This document shows, in pieces, positions 25,980 to 34,838 of a stretch of 64,000 nucleotides of DNA. How positions within the stretch are numbered: the stretch's first letter is position 1; every line of letters starts with the position of its first letter. The position numbers and the translations under genes are program-made. The stretch is from Brotonthovivens ammoniilytica (GTDB taxonomy: Bacteria > Bacillota > Clostridia > Lachnospirales > Lachnospiraceae), in contig NZ_JAOQJQ010000008.1 of the NCBI RefSeq assembly GCF_025566885.1, positions 1 through 64,000 on the forward strand, written 5' to 3'. The notes beneath the pieces were generated by a model. That model ran no database searches and had not been told where the DNA came from. It was given only the letters and a program-made list of their open reading frames with translations.

Positions 25980-26771
25980 ATGTCAACAATGGAAAAAATG
26001 GTTATTTTTCACAACTTACTGGATGAAAATGCAAGGCCGGCTATGGAGCGCTGGTTTCGTAGATCTCATGTGCCGGATGTGCTGACGCAGTATCCGTGGA
26101 CAAACCGCTATCTTTTATACCGCCCGGTTCCGGCTCCAAAGGGCGCTGAGGATGCAGGACTTTATACTTACCGGATTCATGAAAACTGGGCGTATGATAT
26201 AAAACTGCGCCGGGGTCATAAAGGTTTAATCGGAATGACGCCGGAACCTTGCAGTAATGTGATCAAAGCAGATATTATTCATATTCCTGCAGAACCAACA
26301 GAAGATTTTCTGGGAGCTGACTGGTCTTATGAACAGCATCCTATTTTACGCTGGGTGATTGCATATCGTTATCCGGAAGGTGCAGATAAGGAAGCTTGTG
26401 ATAAATTCTTTTTGGAAACCCAGGCGCAGGAAATTATGAAGATGCCGGGGCTCATACGGTTTTTTAGTCATAAAGCCATTGAGTTTGAGGGAAGCGCACT
26501 GCCAATTACAACAGATGATAATAAAGAGGAAGGTTCCGATAAGCTGAAAAATATGATGCGGCATTGGGACAGGCTGTCTGAATTGTGGTTTGAATGTAAT
26601 GATGACTGGACAAATGCAGTGATTAACAATCCACCTGCTTTTACGAAGCCGGAGTGGGCAACTTCTGATAAATTTCCGTTTCTGGAACCGGGAGTGGATT
26701 TTGTTCATACGTTTCTTCTAGAATCACCAGATTGTGATTTTACAAAAACATTTACACCATTATATTATTAA
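25980..26771 (+). CDS. EthD-like dimeric alpha/beta-barrel protein, function unknown
   Basis: A 263-residue soluble protein that looks like two ferredoxin-like (ABM/EthD) domains in tandem. The first opens KMVIFHNLLDENARPAMERWFRRSHVPDVL, the second RWVIAYRYPEGADKEACDKFFLETQAQEIMKMPGL. Both have the strand-helix pattern with a conserved acidic/aromatic pocket. Such domains bind small hydrophobic or aromatic compounds. There is no partner gene close by. RBS AGGAGG is six bases before the ATG. No specific reaction can be assigned. Confidence 0.55.
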   Translation: MSTMEKMVIFHNLLDENARPAMERWFRRSHVPDVLTQYPWTNRYLLYRPVPAPKGAEDAGLYTYRIHENWAYDIKLRRGHKGLIGMTPEPCSNVIKADIIHIPAEPTEDFLGADWSYEQHPILRWVIAYRYPEGADKEACDKFFLETQAQEIMKMPGLIRFFSHKAIEFEGSALPITTDDNKEEGSDKLKNMMRHWDRLSELWFECNDDWTNAVINNPPAFTKPEWATSDKFPFLEPGVDFVHTFLLESPDCDFTKTFTPLYY

Positions 26772-26774
26772 GAA

Positions 26775-26818
26775 GGATTCAGGGTATATCAAAAACTATG
26801 CCCTGAATTTTTTTGTTC
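26775..26818 (+). terminator. Intrinsic terminator
   Basis: TTCAGGGTATA pairs with TATGCCCTGAA (one G-T pair), followed by seven T. It ends the EthD-like transcript. Confidence 0.85.
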
Positions 26819-26923
26819 TTAATTAAAAAATGAGATCTTGAGATATTAAAATCAGTCCTTTTTTGGGATTATATAAAAATATTTGAAAAAAGTTAAAAAT
26901 ATAAAAAAATATCAGAAAATATA

Positions 26924-26952
26924 TTGACAAAATGAATTAAAGTGAGTACAAT
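26924..26952 (+). promoter_or_regulatory. Near-consensus sigma-A promoter
   Basis: TTGACA (26924-26929), 17-nt spacer, TACAAT (26947-26952). It drives a region with no ordinary gene for more than 400 bases. Confidence 0.75.
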
Positions 26953-27161
26953 AAAGACAACAAAAGAAGAGAAGTAAAAAAACAAAGGAAGTTTGGTCCT
27001 GGCGGGAAAGCCGCAGAAGAAATTTACATTCGAATCTGATTTAAGTAACAGGAGGACGGTCCAATGGGATAGTTAGCTGACAGATAAAATCCACTCACGA
27101 TAGTGTTTATATAGATGATACCGGATGATATTACAGTAAATACTAAAAAGGAGTGATTCCA

Positions 27162-27182
27162 ATGAAAGGCAGAGACCCATAG
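27162..27182 (+). CDS. Micro-ORF MKGRDP
   Basis: Six codons and a stop, with AAAAAGGAG eight bases upstream. The RBS is as strong as those of full genes in the window. Translation is plausible but coding function is not shown. Confidence 0.25.
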   Translation: MKGRDP

Positions 27183-27220
27183 TTCTTTGAAAATCAAATA
27201 AGGAAAAGGAGGTTAATTAA

Positions 27221-27244
27221 GTGAAACTTCTGAATTATAGTTAA
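27221..27244 (+). CDS. Micro-ORF VKLLNYS
   Basis: GTG start with AAAAGGAGG eight bases upstream, seven codons, stop at the foot of the terminator stem. Ribosomes here would reach the hairpin, so an attenuation role is conceivable. Confidence 0.25.
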   Translation: MKLLNYS

Positions 27245-27292
27245 GAGAGCTGTCTGATGACGAGAAAGTCGGGCAGCTCTCTTAAATTTTGT
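27243..27292 (+). terminator. Long hairpin, probable terminator of the micro-ORF transcript
   Basis: AAGAGAGCTGTCTGA pairs with TCGGGCAGCTCTCTT (15 bp with G-U pairs). The following T run (AAATTTTGTT) is interrupted, so efficiency is uncertain. Confidence 0.6.
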
Positions 27293-27422
27293 TATTCAGA
27301 ATGCTGTGATCTGTAAAGGAAAATCATATTATACTTAAATATGATAAAAAAATTTTTTTGATACTGGATTTTCAAATCGGAGTCTGCAATAATAAAAACA
27401 GACAATGGTGAGGAGATGGATT

Positions 27423-28229
27423 ATGAAATACAAGAGAGTTGGAAAGATCACTGCAAAATGGGGAGCTGCTGCGCTGACGGCAGTTATTTTAAGTATGGCT
27501 GCGGGCTGCGGAACGCTGCTGCCGGCAGTAACAGAGCAGACAGAGATTGGGTCAGCAGTTGAGGCATCGAATAGGAGCGATGAAGAGTTATATAAGGATG
27601 CAGTAAAGGATGCAATGACAGTGGAGACAGAAGAGATTCTTCCTGTAGTGAGTCTTGCAGAAGGGGAACCCTATGCTGTTTACAATCATGATAAAACGAG
27701 ACTGCTGTTATTTACTTATCACAAATATCCGGAAAGCTATCCCGACGGACAGGAGGTAACTATTGACTGGGGAGATGTCTGGACATTTACCGGCGGAGAG
27801 ATGGCAGACTGGTATGCGGTAAATAAAAAAGATTTAAGAGATCCGGGAAAACGTTTCCGGCAGCTTTTAGGGCTGCCCACAGACAATATGGCAACACATT
27901 TTACCGGATTATGGGTAAAACCGGAGGATGTCATCCGGCCGGCTTATGTAACGGATATTACAGAAAAAAACATGTCAGACAGCTTTACATCAAATCCAGA
28001 TGCGGAATATAAGGAATGGTTTGATGATAATATTATAGATAGTTATTTTGACGGCTCCTATCCGTGGACCCGGCTGGGCTATACTTATGACTGGGCTTTT
28101 GAGAGCGGCAGTGATTATGGATTGTCAGAATTTTTAATACGAGACGGGGCCCGGGCAGAGGTGGCCTATACTTGTACAAGGGAGGAGTTCCAGGAAAGGC
28201 TGGATTTGGGCAGCTGGCTGCCAGACTAA
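27423..28229 (+). CDS. Lipoprotein of unknown function
   Basis: A ~268-residue exported protein: basic N-terminus, hydrophobic core and lipobox MAAGC (Cys ~24), then a Thr/Glu-rich linker. The mature domain (~60-268) has conserved-looking YAVYNHDKTRLLLFTYHKYP, GLWVKPEDVIRPAY and PWTRLGYTYDWAF. No recognised fold. I use the ATG at 27423 after GAGGAG rather than the one at 27405. The next gene, 25 bases on, encodes a winged-helix protein that may regulate it. Confidence 0.65.
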   Translation: MKYKRVGKITAKWGAAALTAVILSMAAGCGTLLPAVTEQTEIGSAVEASNRSDEELYKDAVKDAMTVETEEILPVVSLAEGEPYAVYNHDKTRLLLFTYHKYPESYPDGQEVTIDWGDVWTFTGGEMADWYAVNKKDLRDPGKRFRQLLGLPTDNMATHFTGLWVKPEDVIRPAYVTDITEKNMSDSFTSNPDAEYKEWFDDNIIDSYFDGSYPWTRLGYTYDWAFESGSDYGLSEFLIRDGARAEVAYTCTREEFQERLDLGSWLPD

Positions 28230-28254
28230 AGGAAGAGACAGGAGGAATAAGGTC

Positions 28255-29088
28255 ATGGCAGATCAGACAGAGATTTTAAAGTTTCGGATTTTAATGTGCT
28301 TTGTTACAATGTCAGAGGAGGGATGCAATGTCACAAATCTGGCAAAGGTAATTGCCGTGGAGAAATATACGGTAAGCCGGATTCTTACGGCACTGGAAAG
28401 AGAAGGGATGCTTGACCGGAGCAGCCGTCGGAGACCAAAGCTCACAGGTAAAGGCAGAACAGAAGCTTTAAAATATAAAAACAGAATGGAAATAGCTATG
28501 AATCATCTGAAATATGAAGGTGTTTTAGAGAGCGTTGCCAGAAAAGATGCTTTTTATCTGGCCAGGTATTGTTCTGAGGAAACGTTTCAGGCGATTCAGA
28601 ACGGGGAAGAGCGGCATCGTATGAAGTATATTTTCAAAGATCAGAGAAATTTTACCGGAGAACAGTTGTGTCAGCAGCTGCATGAAGGTAATTACCGGCT
28701 TCCTTTTGTGATTTACAAAGAAGATGCCAGGAATCAGCCTCCGGTATCTATGGCCAATGAAGGGTTTGAACATCCCTGTGAATTGATGGTGAGAAAAAAA
28801 CGGGGAGTGATACGGCTGAAGGCTAGTTCAGTGGCCCATGGCTCTGCGGCTGACGGAAGGAAAATGCATGGAAAAATAGAAAATCTGAAGTATGAATGCG
28901 GGGGAGCTTTTTGGGATGCAGAACATATTGGTGATTTTCTGCAGTTTCCGGCAGATAGTATGCATTTTATGAATCTTGGCAGTTATCCTGATAGTTTGTA
29001 TCATGGAACGGTAAAACTGAAAATGAGAAGTTCTGCAGGGACGGCCCATATGCCTGAGAGTGTGGCGGTTTTTACCGTGATATTTTAA
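28255..29088 (+). CDS. Winged-helix (MarR/DtxR-like) protein with uncharacterised C-terminal domain
   Basis: 277 residues. Residues ~8-85 form a winged HTH (ILMCFVTMSEEGCNVTNLAKVIAVEKYTVSRILTALEREGMLDRSSRRRPKLTGKG). The rest (~86-277) is a soluble domain with no recognised family; it ends in beta-rich sequence (LYHGTVKLKMRSS, VAVFTVIF). The HTH suggests a regulator; the C-terminal domain may sense a ligand. RBS AGGAGGAA precedes the ATG. Probably cotranscribed with the lipoprotein. Confidence 0.6.
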   Translation: MADQTEILKFRILMCFVTMSEEGCNVTNLAKVIAVEKYTVSRILTALEREGMLDRSSRRRPKLTGKGRTEALKYKNRMEIAMNHLKYEGVLESVARKDAFYLARYCSEETFQAIQNGEERHRMKYIFKDQRNFTGEQLCQQLHEGNYRLPFVIYKEDARNQPPVSMANEGFEHPCELMVRKKRGVIRLKASSVAHGSAADGRKMHGKIENLKYECGGAFWDAEHIGDFLQFPADSMHFMNLGSYPDSLYHGTVKLKMRSSAGTAHMPESVAVFTVIF

Positions 29089-29152
29089 GGGTAAAGTTTA
29101 GAAAATGATACATTTCGGCAATATATCAGCAGTAAGTGAGAAATAAACTCAA

Positions 29153-29184
29153 CAGCAGAAGATGCAGTAATGCAACTTCTGCTG
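29153..29184. repeat. Hairpin in the gap 29089-29367
   Basis: CAGCAGAAG / CTTCTGCTG arms with an inner TGCA...TGCA pair. Its T run is absent, so it may be a processing hairpin or weak terminator after the winged-helix gene. Confidence 0.4.
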
Positions 29185-29290
29185 GCTGCTTTAAATATCT
29201 TAGAATCTGATTGATAATAATCAATAATGTTGCATCTGCGCTACAAAAAAGAAGATAAGACAGGTAGTATTTATGATACAGTAAGATAGA

Positions 29291-29312
29291 AAAATGCCCC
29301 AGGGCATTTTTT
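29291..29312 (+). terminator. Intrinsic terminator upstream of the ABC exporter operon
   Basis: AAAATGCCC-CA-GGGCATTTTTT: a nine-base stem with a T run. Confidence 0.7.
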
Positions 29313-29367
29313 AAATCCATATCAGTTAGTTATAACTAATAAAAGTAAGCGAAAGGAAACTAATAAA

Positions 29368-31128
29368 ATGATGATGGACAAAAGACTGATTCATATGTTG
29401 AAAGCGGATAAAAAGTATATTGCCGGAAATATTTTACTGCAGTGGATATCCCTTCTGGCAAATATCACTTTTATTTTTTCTGTGGCTGCGTTTTTGCAGA
29501 TGCTGTATGAGGGGGAATTTAGAACAGAAGTCTGGCTCAGACTGATAATAACGGCTGTGGAAGCTGTTGCTGTCCGGTTTTTCTGTGCCAGAGGAAGCGC
29601 AAAAATGTCGTATCTGTCATCTAAAAATGTCAGAAAAACATTAAGGCAGAACATATACAGGAAGTTGTTAAAGCTTGGAATGTCATATCAGGAGAAGGTA
29701 TCTTCGGCGGAAACTGTCCAGATGGCAGTGGAAGGAGTAGATCAGCTGGAAACTTATTTTGGGGCTTATCTTCCACAGTTTTTTTACAGTCTGCTGGCTC
29801 CGGTGACGCTGTTTGTGACACTGGCATTTGTTAATGTTCGCTCGGCGGTTATACTGCTGATCTGCGTTCCTTTAATTCCGGCGGCCATTGCCGGAGTACA
29901 GACCTTTGCCAAAAAACTGCTGTCAAAATACTGGGGACAGTACACGTCTTTGGGGGACCATTTCCTGGAAAATCTTCAGGGGCTTACTACATTGAAGATT
30001 TATCAGGCGGATGAAGCTAGAAATCAGGAGATGAACCAGGAGGCTGAAAAGTTTCGGAAGATTACTATGAAAGTACTGACCATGCAGTTAAATTCCATTA
30101 CTATTATGGATTTAGTGGCTTATGGCGGAGCGGCCCTTGGAATTTTGATATCTGTCCGTCAGTTTCAGGCCGGAAATGTAAATTTAGCGGGAGCGCTGGC
30201 GATTATTCTGCTGGCAGCTGAGTTTTTTATTCCTATGCGCCAGCTGGGCAGTTTTTTTCATATAGCAATGAATGGAATGGCTGCCAGTGACAGAATTTTT
30301 AAATTGCTGGAGATAAAAGAAGCAGAACAAAAGGAAGTCTGCGATTTCCCGAAAAAAGGCTGCTGCATATCAGCACGTCATCTTTATTTTACTTATGATG
30401 GAGAACGTGAGATTTTAAAAGATATTTCTTTTGATATTCCGGAAGGGAGTTTTACAGCTGTTGTAGGGGAAAGCGGAAGCGGTAAATCTACAATTGCATC
30501 TATATTGATGGGAAGGAACCATGTGCAGCAGGGAACGCTGAAAGCAGGGGACTGTAATTATGACCGGATCCGGGAAGAGGAGCTTATGAAACAGATCACT
30601 TATGTGGGGCATAACAGCTATCTGTTTCGGGGGACGGTAAGAGAAAATCTGTTAATGGGAAATCATCAGGCTTCCCAGGAAGAGATGTGGGAGGTTTTGG
30701 ACCGGATGCGTCTGAGCGGATTTTTGAGAGCAGAACAGGGGCTTGACACCATGCTTACGGAAAATGGCAGTAATTTTTCGGGAGGCCAGCGTCAGAGGCT
30801 GGCTCTGGCAAGAGCATTGCTTCATAACAGCCCGGTATATATATTTGATGAAGCATCTTCAAATATTGATGCTGAAAGTGAAGACGATATCTTACAGCAG
30901 ATTTATTCGCTGGCCAGAACAAAAACGGTTCTGATGATTACCCACCGTTTATCAAATGTAAAAAATGCGGATTGGATTTATGTGATGCAGAAAGGAAAGA
31001 TCGCAGAACAGGGATGCCATGAACAGCTTCTGGGTCAGAATGGAGTTTACGCAGATCTCTGGGAAACACAGCAGGATCTGGAAAACTATGGAAGGAGTGT
31101 GCAGCAGTGGAAAAAAGAAGTAGTTTAA
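29368..31128 (+). CDS. ABC exporter subunit, CydD-like (fused membrane and ATPase domains)
   Basis: A 586-residue ABC half-transporter with six membrane helices (~15-300) and an ATPase domain: Walker A GESGSGKST, signature SGGQRQRLALARAL, Walker B VYIFDEASS, then the H-loop THRLS. The membrane part (YFGAYLPQFFYSLLAPVTL, SLGDHFLENLQGLTTLKIY) matches CydD of the thiol/heme-linked CydDC exporter. The next gene overlaps by 22 bases and is the CydC-like partner. No cytochrome bd genes lie nearby, so the cargo is uncertain. Confidence 0.85.
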   Translation: MMMDKRLIHMLKADKKYIAGNILLQWISLLANITFIFSVAAFLQMLYEGEFRTEVWLRLIITAVEAVAVRFFCARGSAKMSYLSSKNVRKTLRQNIYRKLLKLGMSYQEKVSSAETVQMAVEGVDQLETYFGAYLPQFFYSLLAPVTLFVTLAFVNVRSAVILLICVPLIPAAIAGVQTFAKKLLSKYWGQYTSLGDHFLENLQGLTTLKIYQADEARNQEMNQEAEKFRKITMKVLTMQLNSITIMDLVAYGGAALGILISVRQFQAGNVNLAGALAIILLAAEFFIPMRQLGSFFHIAMNGMAASDRIFKLLEIKEAEQKEVCDFPKKGCCISARHLYFTYDGEREILKDISFDIPEGSFTAVVGESGSGKSTIASILMGRNHVQQGTLKAGDCNYDRIREEELMKQITYVGHNSYLFRGTVRENLLMGNHQASQEEMWEVLDRMRLSGFLRAEQGLDTMLTENGSNFSGGQRQRLALARALLHNSPVYIFDEASSNIDAESEDDILQQIYSLARTKTVLMITHRLSNVKNADWIYVMQKGKIAEQGCHEQLLGQNGVYADLWETQQDLENYGRSVQQWKKEVV

Positions 31129-32765
31129 GTATTTGTTTGAGGCTTTTAAAACTGGTGAAACCTCTGGCAGGATTTATGGTTCTTGCAGTGGGTATGGGGA
31201 TCGCAGGACATCTTTGCGCCTCCTTTCTTACTGTTCTTGGTGTGTTTGCCGTGCTTTCTGTTCTTCAGGTTACGACAGCTTTGAGTTTAAAGATAATTTT
31301 TATACTGTTAGCGGTGTTTGCTGTATGCAGAGGATTTCTTAGATATGGGGAACAGGCGTGCAATCATTTTATTGCATTTAAGCTGCTGGCTTTGATTCGT
31401 GATAAGGTATTCAGGGCTCTTCGCAGGCTCTGCCCGGCGAAACTGGAAGGAAAGGAAAAGGGCAATCTGATTTCGGTAATTACTTCGGATATTGAACTGC
31501 TGGAGGTATTTTACGCACATACAATCTCACCGGTGTTGATTGCAGTCTGCACATCAGTTTTTATGTGCCTTTTTATTGGCCGTTACCATTGGGCCCTGGG
31601 AGGTCTTGCCGCCGCCTCCTATTTCATTCTTGGATGCGTATTACCCGGGATTACTTCCCGGATGAGCGGAGGGCATGGGGCCGACTTTAGAAAACAGACC
31701 GGAGAGCTTGGAAGCTATGTGCTGGACAGCTTAAGAGGGCTGGAGGAAAACATTCAATATCAGATGGGAGAGGAGCGGCTTAAGGAAATGAATGAACGGG
31801 CAGATAAGCTGTCTGAGGAAGAAAAACACATGAAGAAGCTGGCCGGGAATAATCAGGCGGTGATTCATACAGCGGTTCTTGTTCTCAGCCTGGCTATGCT
31901 TTTAAGTTCTTCGTTTTTATTTCAAAAGCAGCTGATTGGCTTTGAAGGGATACTGATTTCAACAGTGGCGCTTATGAGTTCCTTTGGCCCGGTGATTGCA
32001 CTGGCCAATCTTTCGAGTACTCTGCAAAGTACCATGGCGGCAGGTAACAGGGTGCTGGATATTCTAGATGAGATGCCTTTGACAGAAGATATTACAGATC
32101 AGCCGGAACAGGTGTTTTCCGGAGCAAGACTTCAGCATGTAGAATTTGGATATGGAGATGAAAAAATTTTATCTGATATATCATTGTCAATTTCTAAAAA
32201 TCAAATTATCGGTATTACTGGTAAAAGCGGAAGCGGTAAATCTACACTGCTGAAGCTGCTGATGCGTTTCTGGGAGCGCGATCAGGGAAGCATAACCATT
32301 TCCGGTACAGATATTAACTGTATTAATACCCTGAATCTTAGAAATATGGAAAGTTTTGTTACTCAGGAGACGTATCTGTTTCATGACAGCATTGAAAATA
32401 ATATACGAATTGCAAAACCCGATGCCAGCCGGGAGGAAATAGAAAAAGCCTGCCGGAAAGCATCAGTTCACGATTTTATTATAAGCCTTCCAAATGGATA
32501 TCAGACAAATGCAGGTGAGCTGGGAGATGCGCTCTCCGGGGGAGAGCGGCAGAGAATCGGGCTGGCAAGGGCTTTTTTGCATGAAGCACCGTTTATCTTG
32601 CTGGATGAACCAACCAGTAATCTGGACAGTCTGAATGAAGGGGCTGTGTTAAAAGCGCTGTGCCAGGAAAGAAGCGGTAAAACCATGGTTTTGGTTTCCC
32701 ACCGGCCTTCAACTATGAAAATTGCAGATTATGTCTGCCCGATAGAACACGGGAGGGTAAGCTGA
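31107..32765 (+). CDS. ABC exporter subunit, CydC-like
   Basis: A 552-residue partner of the upstream ABC protein, starting at a GTG inside that gene. Domains: six helices, then Walker A GKSGSGKST, signature LSGGERQRIGLARAF, Walker B FILLDEPTS and SHRPS. The pair forms a heterodimer. Stop and next start overlap (TGATG). The operon continues with an NO-responsive-type small protein and a DUF454 protein, a combination that suggests redox or heme-related stress (inference). Confidence 0.85.
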   Translation: MEKRSSLSICLRLLKLVKPLAGFMVLAVGMGIAGHLCASFLTVLGVFAVLSVLQVTTALSLKIIFILLAVFAVCRGFLRYGEQACNHFIAFKLLALIRDKVFRALRRLCPAKLEGKEKGNLISVITSDIELLEVFYAHTISPVLIAVCTSVFMCLFIGRYHWALGGLAAASYFILGCVLPGITSRMSGGHGADFRKQTGELGSYVLDSLRGLEENIQYQMGEERLKEMNERADKLSEEEKHMKKLAGNNQAVIHTAVLVLSLAMLLSSSFLFQKQLIGFEGILISTVALMSSFGPVIALANLSSTLQSTMAAGNRVLDILDEMPLTEDITDQPEQVFSGARLQHVEFGYGDEKILSDISLSISKNQIIGITGKSGSGKSTLLKLLMRFWERDQGSITISGTDINCINTLNLRNMESFVTQETYLFHDSIENNIRIAKPDASREEIEKACRKASVHDFIISLPNGYQTNAGELGDALSGGERQRIGLARAFLHEAPFILLDEPTSNLDSLNEGAVLKALCQERSGKTMVLVSHRPSTMKIADYVCPIEHGRVS

Positions 32766-33115
32766 TGACAAAAGATATTAAGAAAAAAACAGAGCAGGAG
32801 AAGCGGATGGTATCTGATATGATTTTTCTGTACTGCAGAAAAAAGCATGGGGCCCGGCAGACCTTGTGTTCAGAGTGCAGAGAGCTGAAGCATTATGCAC
32901 AAGTGCGCAGTGATCATTGTCCATTTATGGAAACAAAAACATTTTGTTCCAACTGTACGGTCCATTGCTACAGCCCCCAAATGCGGGAAAAGATACGGAA
33001 AGTTATGGCTTTTTCAGGACCGCGCATGATTCTTTATCATCCTGTGGCGGCAATCAGACATTTAATTACCAGTAAAAGAGAAAAGAGAGAATGGAGGAAT
33101 GTCAATGAAAATTAA
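32765..33115 (+). CDS. Nitrous oxide-stimulated promoter family protein
   Basis: 116 residues rich in Cys and His. Two Cys pairs (TLCSECRELKHY and FCSNCTVHCYS) and CPFMETKTFCSNC match the small family named after a nitrous oxide-stimulated promoter, probably metal-binding. The C-terminus has MREKIRKVMAFSGPRMILYHP. Biochemical role unknown. It starts on the stop of the ABC gene and overlaps the next by 11 bases. Confidence 0.8.
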   Translation: MTKDIKKKTEQEKRMVSDMIFLYCRKKHGARQTLCSECRELKHYAQVRSDHCPFMETKTFCSNCTVHCYSPQMREKIRKVMAFSGPRMILYHPVAAIRHLITSKREKREWRNVNEN

Positions 33116-33533
33116 AAAACTAATACTAATGGCAGTAGGGTGTCTTTCACTGGCAGTGGGATGTGTGGGGGTTGTGCTTCCCCTGCTTCCGGCGTTTCCA
33201 TTTTTCCTGCTGACGGTTATCTGCTTTACAAAAAGTTCGCAAAAGCTTCATAATTGGTTTGTGGGAACAAAAATGTACAGAAATTCCCTGGAGCCTTTTC
33301 TAAATAAAAAAGGTATGACAATGAAGACTAAGCTTTCTGTTATGGCCAGTGTTACTGCCCTGATGTCTATTGGGTTTATCATGATGAGCCGGATTCCGGT
33401 GGGACGTATTATTTTAGCGGGTGTCTGGGTGTTTCATATGATATTCTTTTTGTTTAAGGTTAAGACAATCAGACCGGAATCCAAAGAAAAGGATGAGCAG
33501 GATGCTTTGGCAGAAGAGGTGTTTGAGCAGTAA
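33105..33533 (+). CDS. DUF454 (YbaN-like) inner membrane protein
   Basis: A ~142-residue protein with two pairs of membrane helices. The conserved start ILMAVGCLSLAVGCVGVVLPLLPAFPFFLL and CFTKSSQKLHNWFVGTKMY are diagnostic of DUF454. I chose the ATG at 33105, seven bases after GGAGG; an ATG at 33099 is too close to the RBS. Last gene of the ABC exporter operon. Function unknown. Confidence 0.85.
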   Translation: MKIKKLILMAVGCLSLAVGCVGVVLPLLPAFPFFLLTVICFTKSSQKLHNWFVGTKMYRNSLEPFLNKKGMTMKTKLSVMASVTALMSIGFIMMSRIPVGRIILAGVWVFHMIFFLFKVKTIRPESKEKDEQDALAEEVFEQ

Positions 33534-33681
33534 GAGCGTGGTAATAAAAGAACAGGACTTATTTACAGCGGTAATAAAATCATAAGTACTAAAAGTCTCC
33601 TTTTCCGGAAAATTCATGAAAGATTAAGATTATTCAATTAAAAATATGATAAAATGACAGGGTGGAAAGGAGTACATAAAA

Positions 33682-34062
33682 ATGAGTGGAAGACGAAGAA
33701 GGCGCAGAAGAAAATGGCCGGTTATATTGATTGTTATAGTTGTAATTATCCTGCTTTTGCTTTTGGCAGGCGGAAAGTTTTTAAAACACACCATTGCGAA
33801 GACAGCGGCCAGACAGATGATTACTCAGCAGGTTCAGGAAAGCGGCAGCAGTGAAGCTTCAGATATTTTAAACCGGATGTCAGATGAGGATCTGGATACA
33901 GCCACCGGCATTGCAGAAAAATATATTTCCCTTGGAAAGATGAATGAATATATGCAGGCATGGCAGAGCGGTGATCTGTCCAAAATAAAAGAGGAATTAA
34001 AGCAGTCGATGAGTCAGGAGGATCTAGATACGTTAAGGTCACTTTATGAGAAATACCGGTAA
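33682..34062 (+). CDS. Small membrane-anchored protein, function unknown
   Basis: 126 residues: a very basic N-terminus (SGRRRRRRRKW), one membrane helix (~13-32, PVILIVIVVIILLLLLAGG), and an extracellular or cytoplasmic helical part rich in Glu/Ser with a duplicated MSxEDLDT motif (~67 and ~112). The basic start argues for an N-in anchor. RBS GGAG is nine bases upstream of the ATG. Confidence 0.6.
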   Translation: MSGRRRRRRRKWPVILIVIVVIILLLLLAGGKFLKHTIAKTAARQMITQQVQESGSSEASDILNRMSDEDLDTATGIAEKYISLGKMNEYMQAWQSGDLSKIKEELKQSMSQEDLDTLRSLYEKYR

Positions 34063-34155
34063 ACATTGACTGTGGTCAGAAAAGAATGATTCATGTAAGA
34101 TAAGCGGAAAGCAAAAAAGAAATCCCAAGGGGCTGTAAAAAAACTCCCCTAAAAG

Positions 34156-34193
34156 AAAAATCGCCCAGACCGTGAGGTCTGAGCGATTTTTTT
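34156..34193 (+). terminator. Strong intrinsic terminator at the left edge of the island
   Basis: AAATCGCCCAGACC-GTGA-GGTCTGAGCGATTT (one mismatch) followed by a T run. It may also work in reverse for the leftward HxlR gene. Confidence 0.85.
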
Positions 34194-34258
34194 ATAAAAC
34201 TTATACAACGATTAAACATAAGGACGACAGGGAGTAAAAACCTTGCCGTCTTTATATT

Positions 34259-34582
34259 TTACATTTTCTCTTTATAATCTTTTCCCCAAGCTTCCATTGC
34301 AGAAATAATTGGTCGCATTGATTCCCCAAGTTCTGAAAGAGAATATTCTACTCTCGGTGGAACTTCGGCGTAAACTGTACGAATGACAATTCCATCGCTT
34401 TCCATAGAACGCAGACTGTCCGTTAATACTTTTTGGCTGATACCTTCAAGGGATTTTTGCAATTCATTAAATCGCCACGGACGGGCAAGCAGATTTCTCA
34501 TTATCAGCAATTTCCATTTACTTCCTATCATTTGAACAGTAGTAGCCACAGGGCAAGCTGGCAGTTCTTCTTTTTTTATCAT
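34259..34582 (-). CDS. HxlR-family winged-helix regulator
   Basis: A ~107-residue HxlR protein. CPVATTVQMIGSKWKLLIMRNLLARPWRFNELQKSL and the wing with VPPRVEYSLSELGESM are family signatures; the conserved Cys (LPACPVAT) near the N-terminus is the redox-sensing position in many members. ATG at 34582 has GAGGTG seven bases upstream. It is divergent from the ACGX peptide/radical SAM genes and probably controls them; a palindrome overlapping their promoter is a candidate site. Confidence 0.85.
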   Translation of the reverse strand: MIKKEELPACPVATTVQMIGSKWKLLIMRNLLARPWRFNELQKSLEGISQKVLTDSLRSMESDGIVIRTVYAEVPPRVEYSLSELGESMRPIISAMEAWGKDYKEKM

Positions 34583-34752
34583 AGCAAGCACCTCTAATCG
34601 AATGTTACATCAAATTGTAATGTTATACTCATATTTTACTGTGAATCGCTAAAAAAGCAATAGAGCAGTCTTAATTTCTAAAAAATATTATCCTTAAAAT
34701 GCCTGTAAACACGCAAAAGTTACAAAAAGGTGCGTATCCCAATAAAAAAGTG

Positions 34753-34785
34753 CGTACTTGTACGAGCAGAATTTATTAGTACAAT
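34753..34785 (+). promoter_or_regulatory. Promoter and palindromic operator of the ACGX peptide operon
   Basis: TTGTAC (34758-34763), 16-nt spacer, TACAAT (34780-34785). The palindrome CGTACTTGTACG (34753-34764) covers the -35, and GTGCGTA is repeated 19 bases upstream. It is well placed for repression by the divergent HxlR protein. Confidence 0.55.
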
Positions 34786-34838
34786 TATAGATACAGGGAG
34801 CCAAAAACTCGCTGAATATACTAATGGAGGTCAATATT

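Larger units (their letters stand above)
26959..27292 (+). ncRNA. Candidate ~330-nt transcript with three micro-ORFs
   Basis: The stretch between the strong promoter and a hairpin terminator has no gene of normal size. It contains three strong Shine-Dalgarno sequences, each exactly eight bases before a start codon: AGGAGG-ATG at 27064 (Met-Gly-stop), AAGGAG-ATG at 27162 (MKGRDP) and AGGAGG-GTG at 27221 (VKLLNYS). It may be a small regulatory RNA, a leader with regulatory micro-ORFs, or the scar of an operon whose coding bodies were deleted. Nothing here identifies a known RNA family. Confidence 0.45.

Noticed and set aside
29368..32765. True cydDC of cytochrome bd assembly
   Set aside because: Domain pattern is CydDC-like, but cydAB are not adjacent, so the gene symbols were not assigned.
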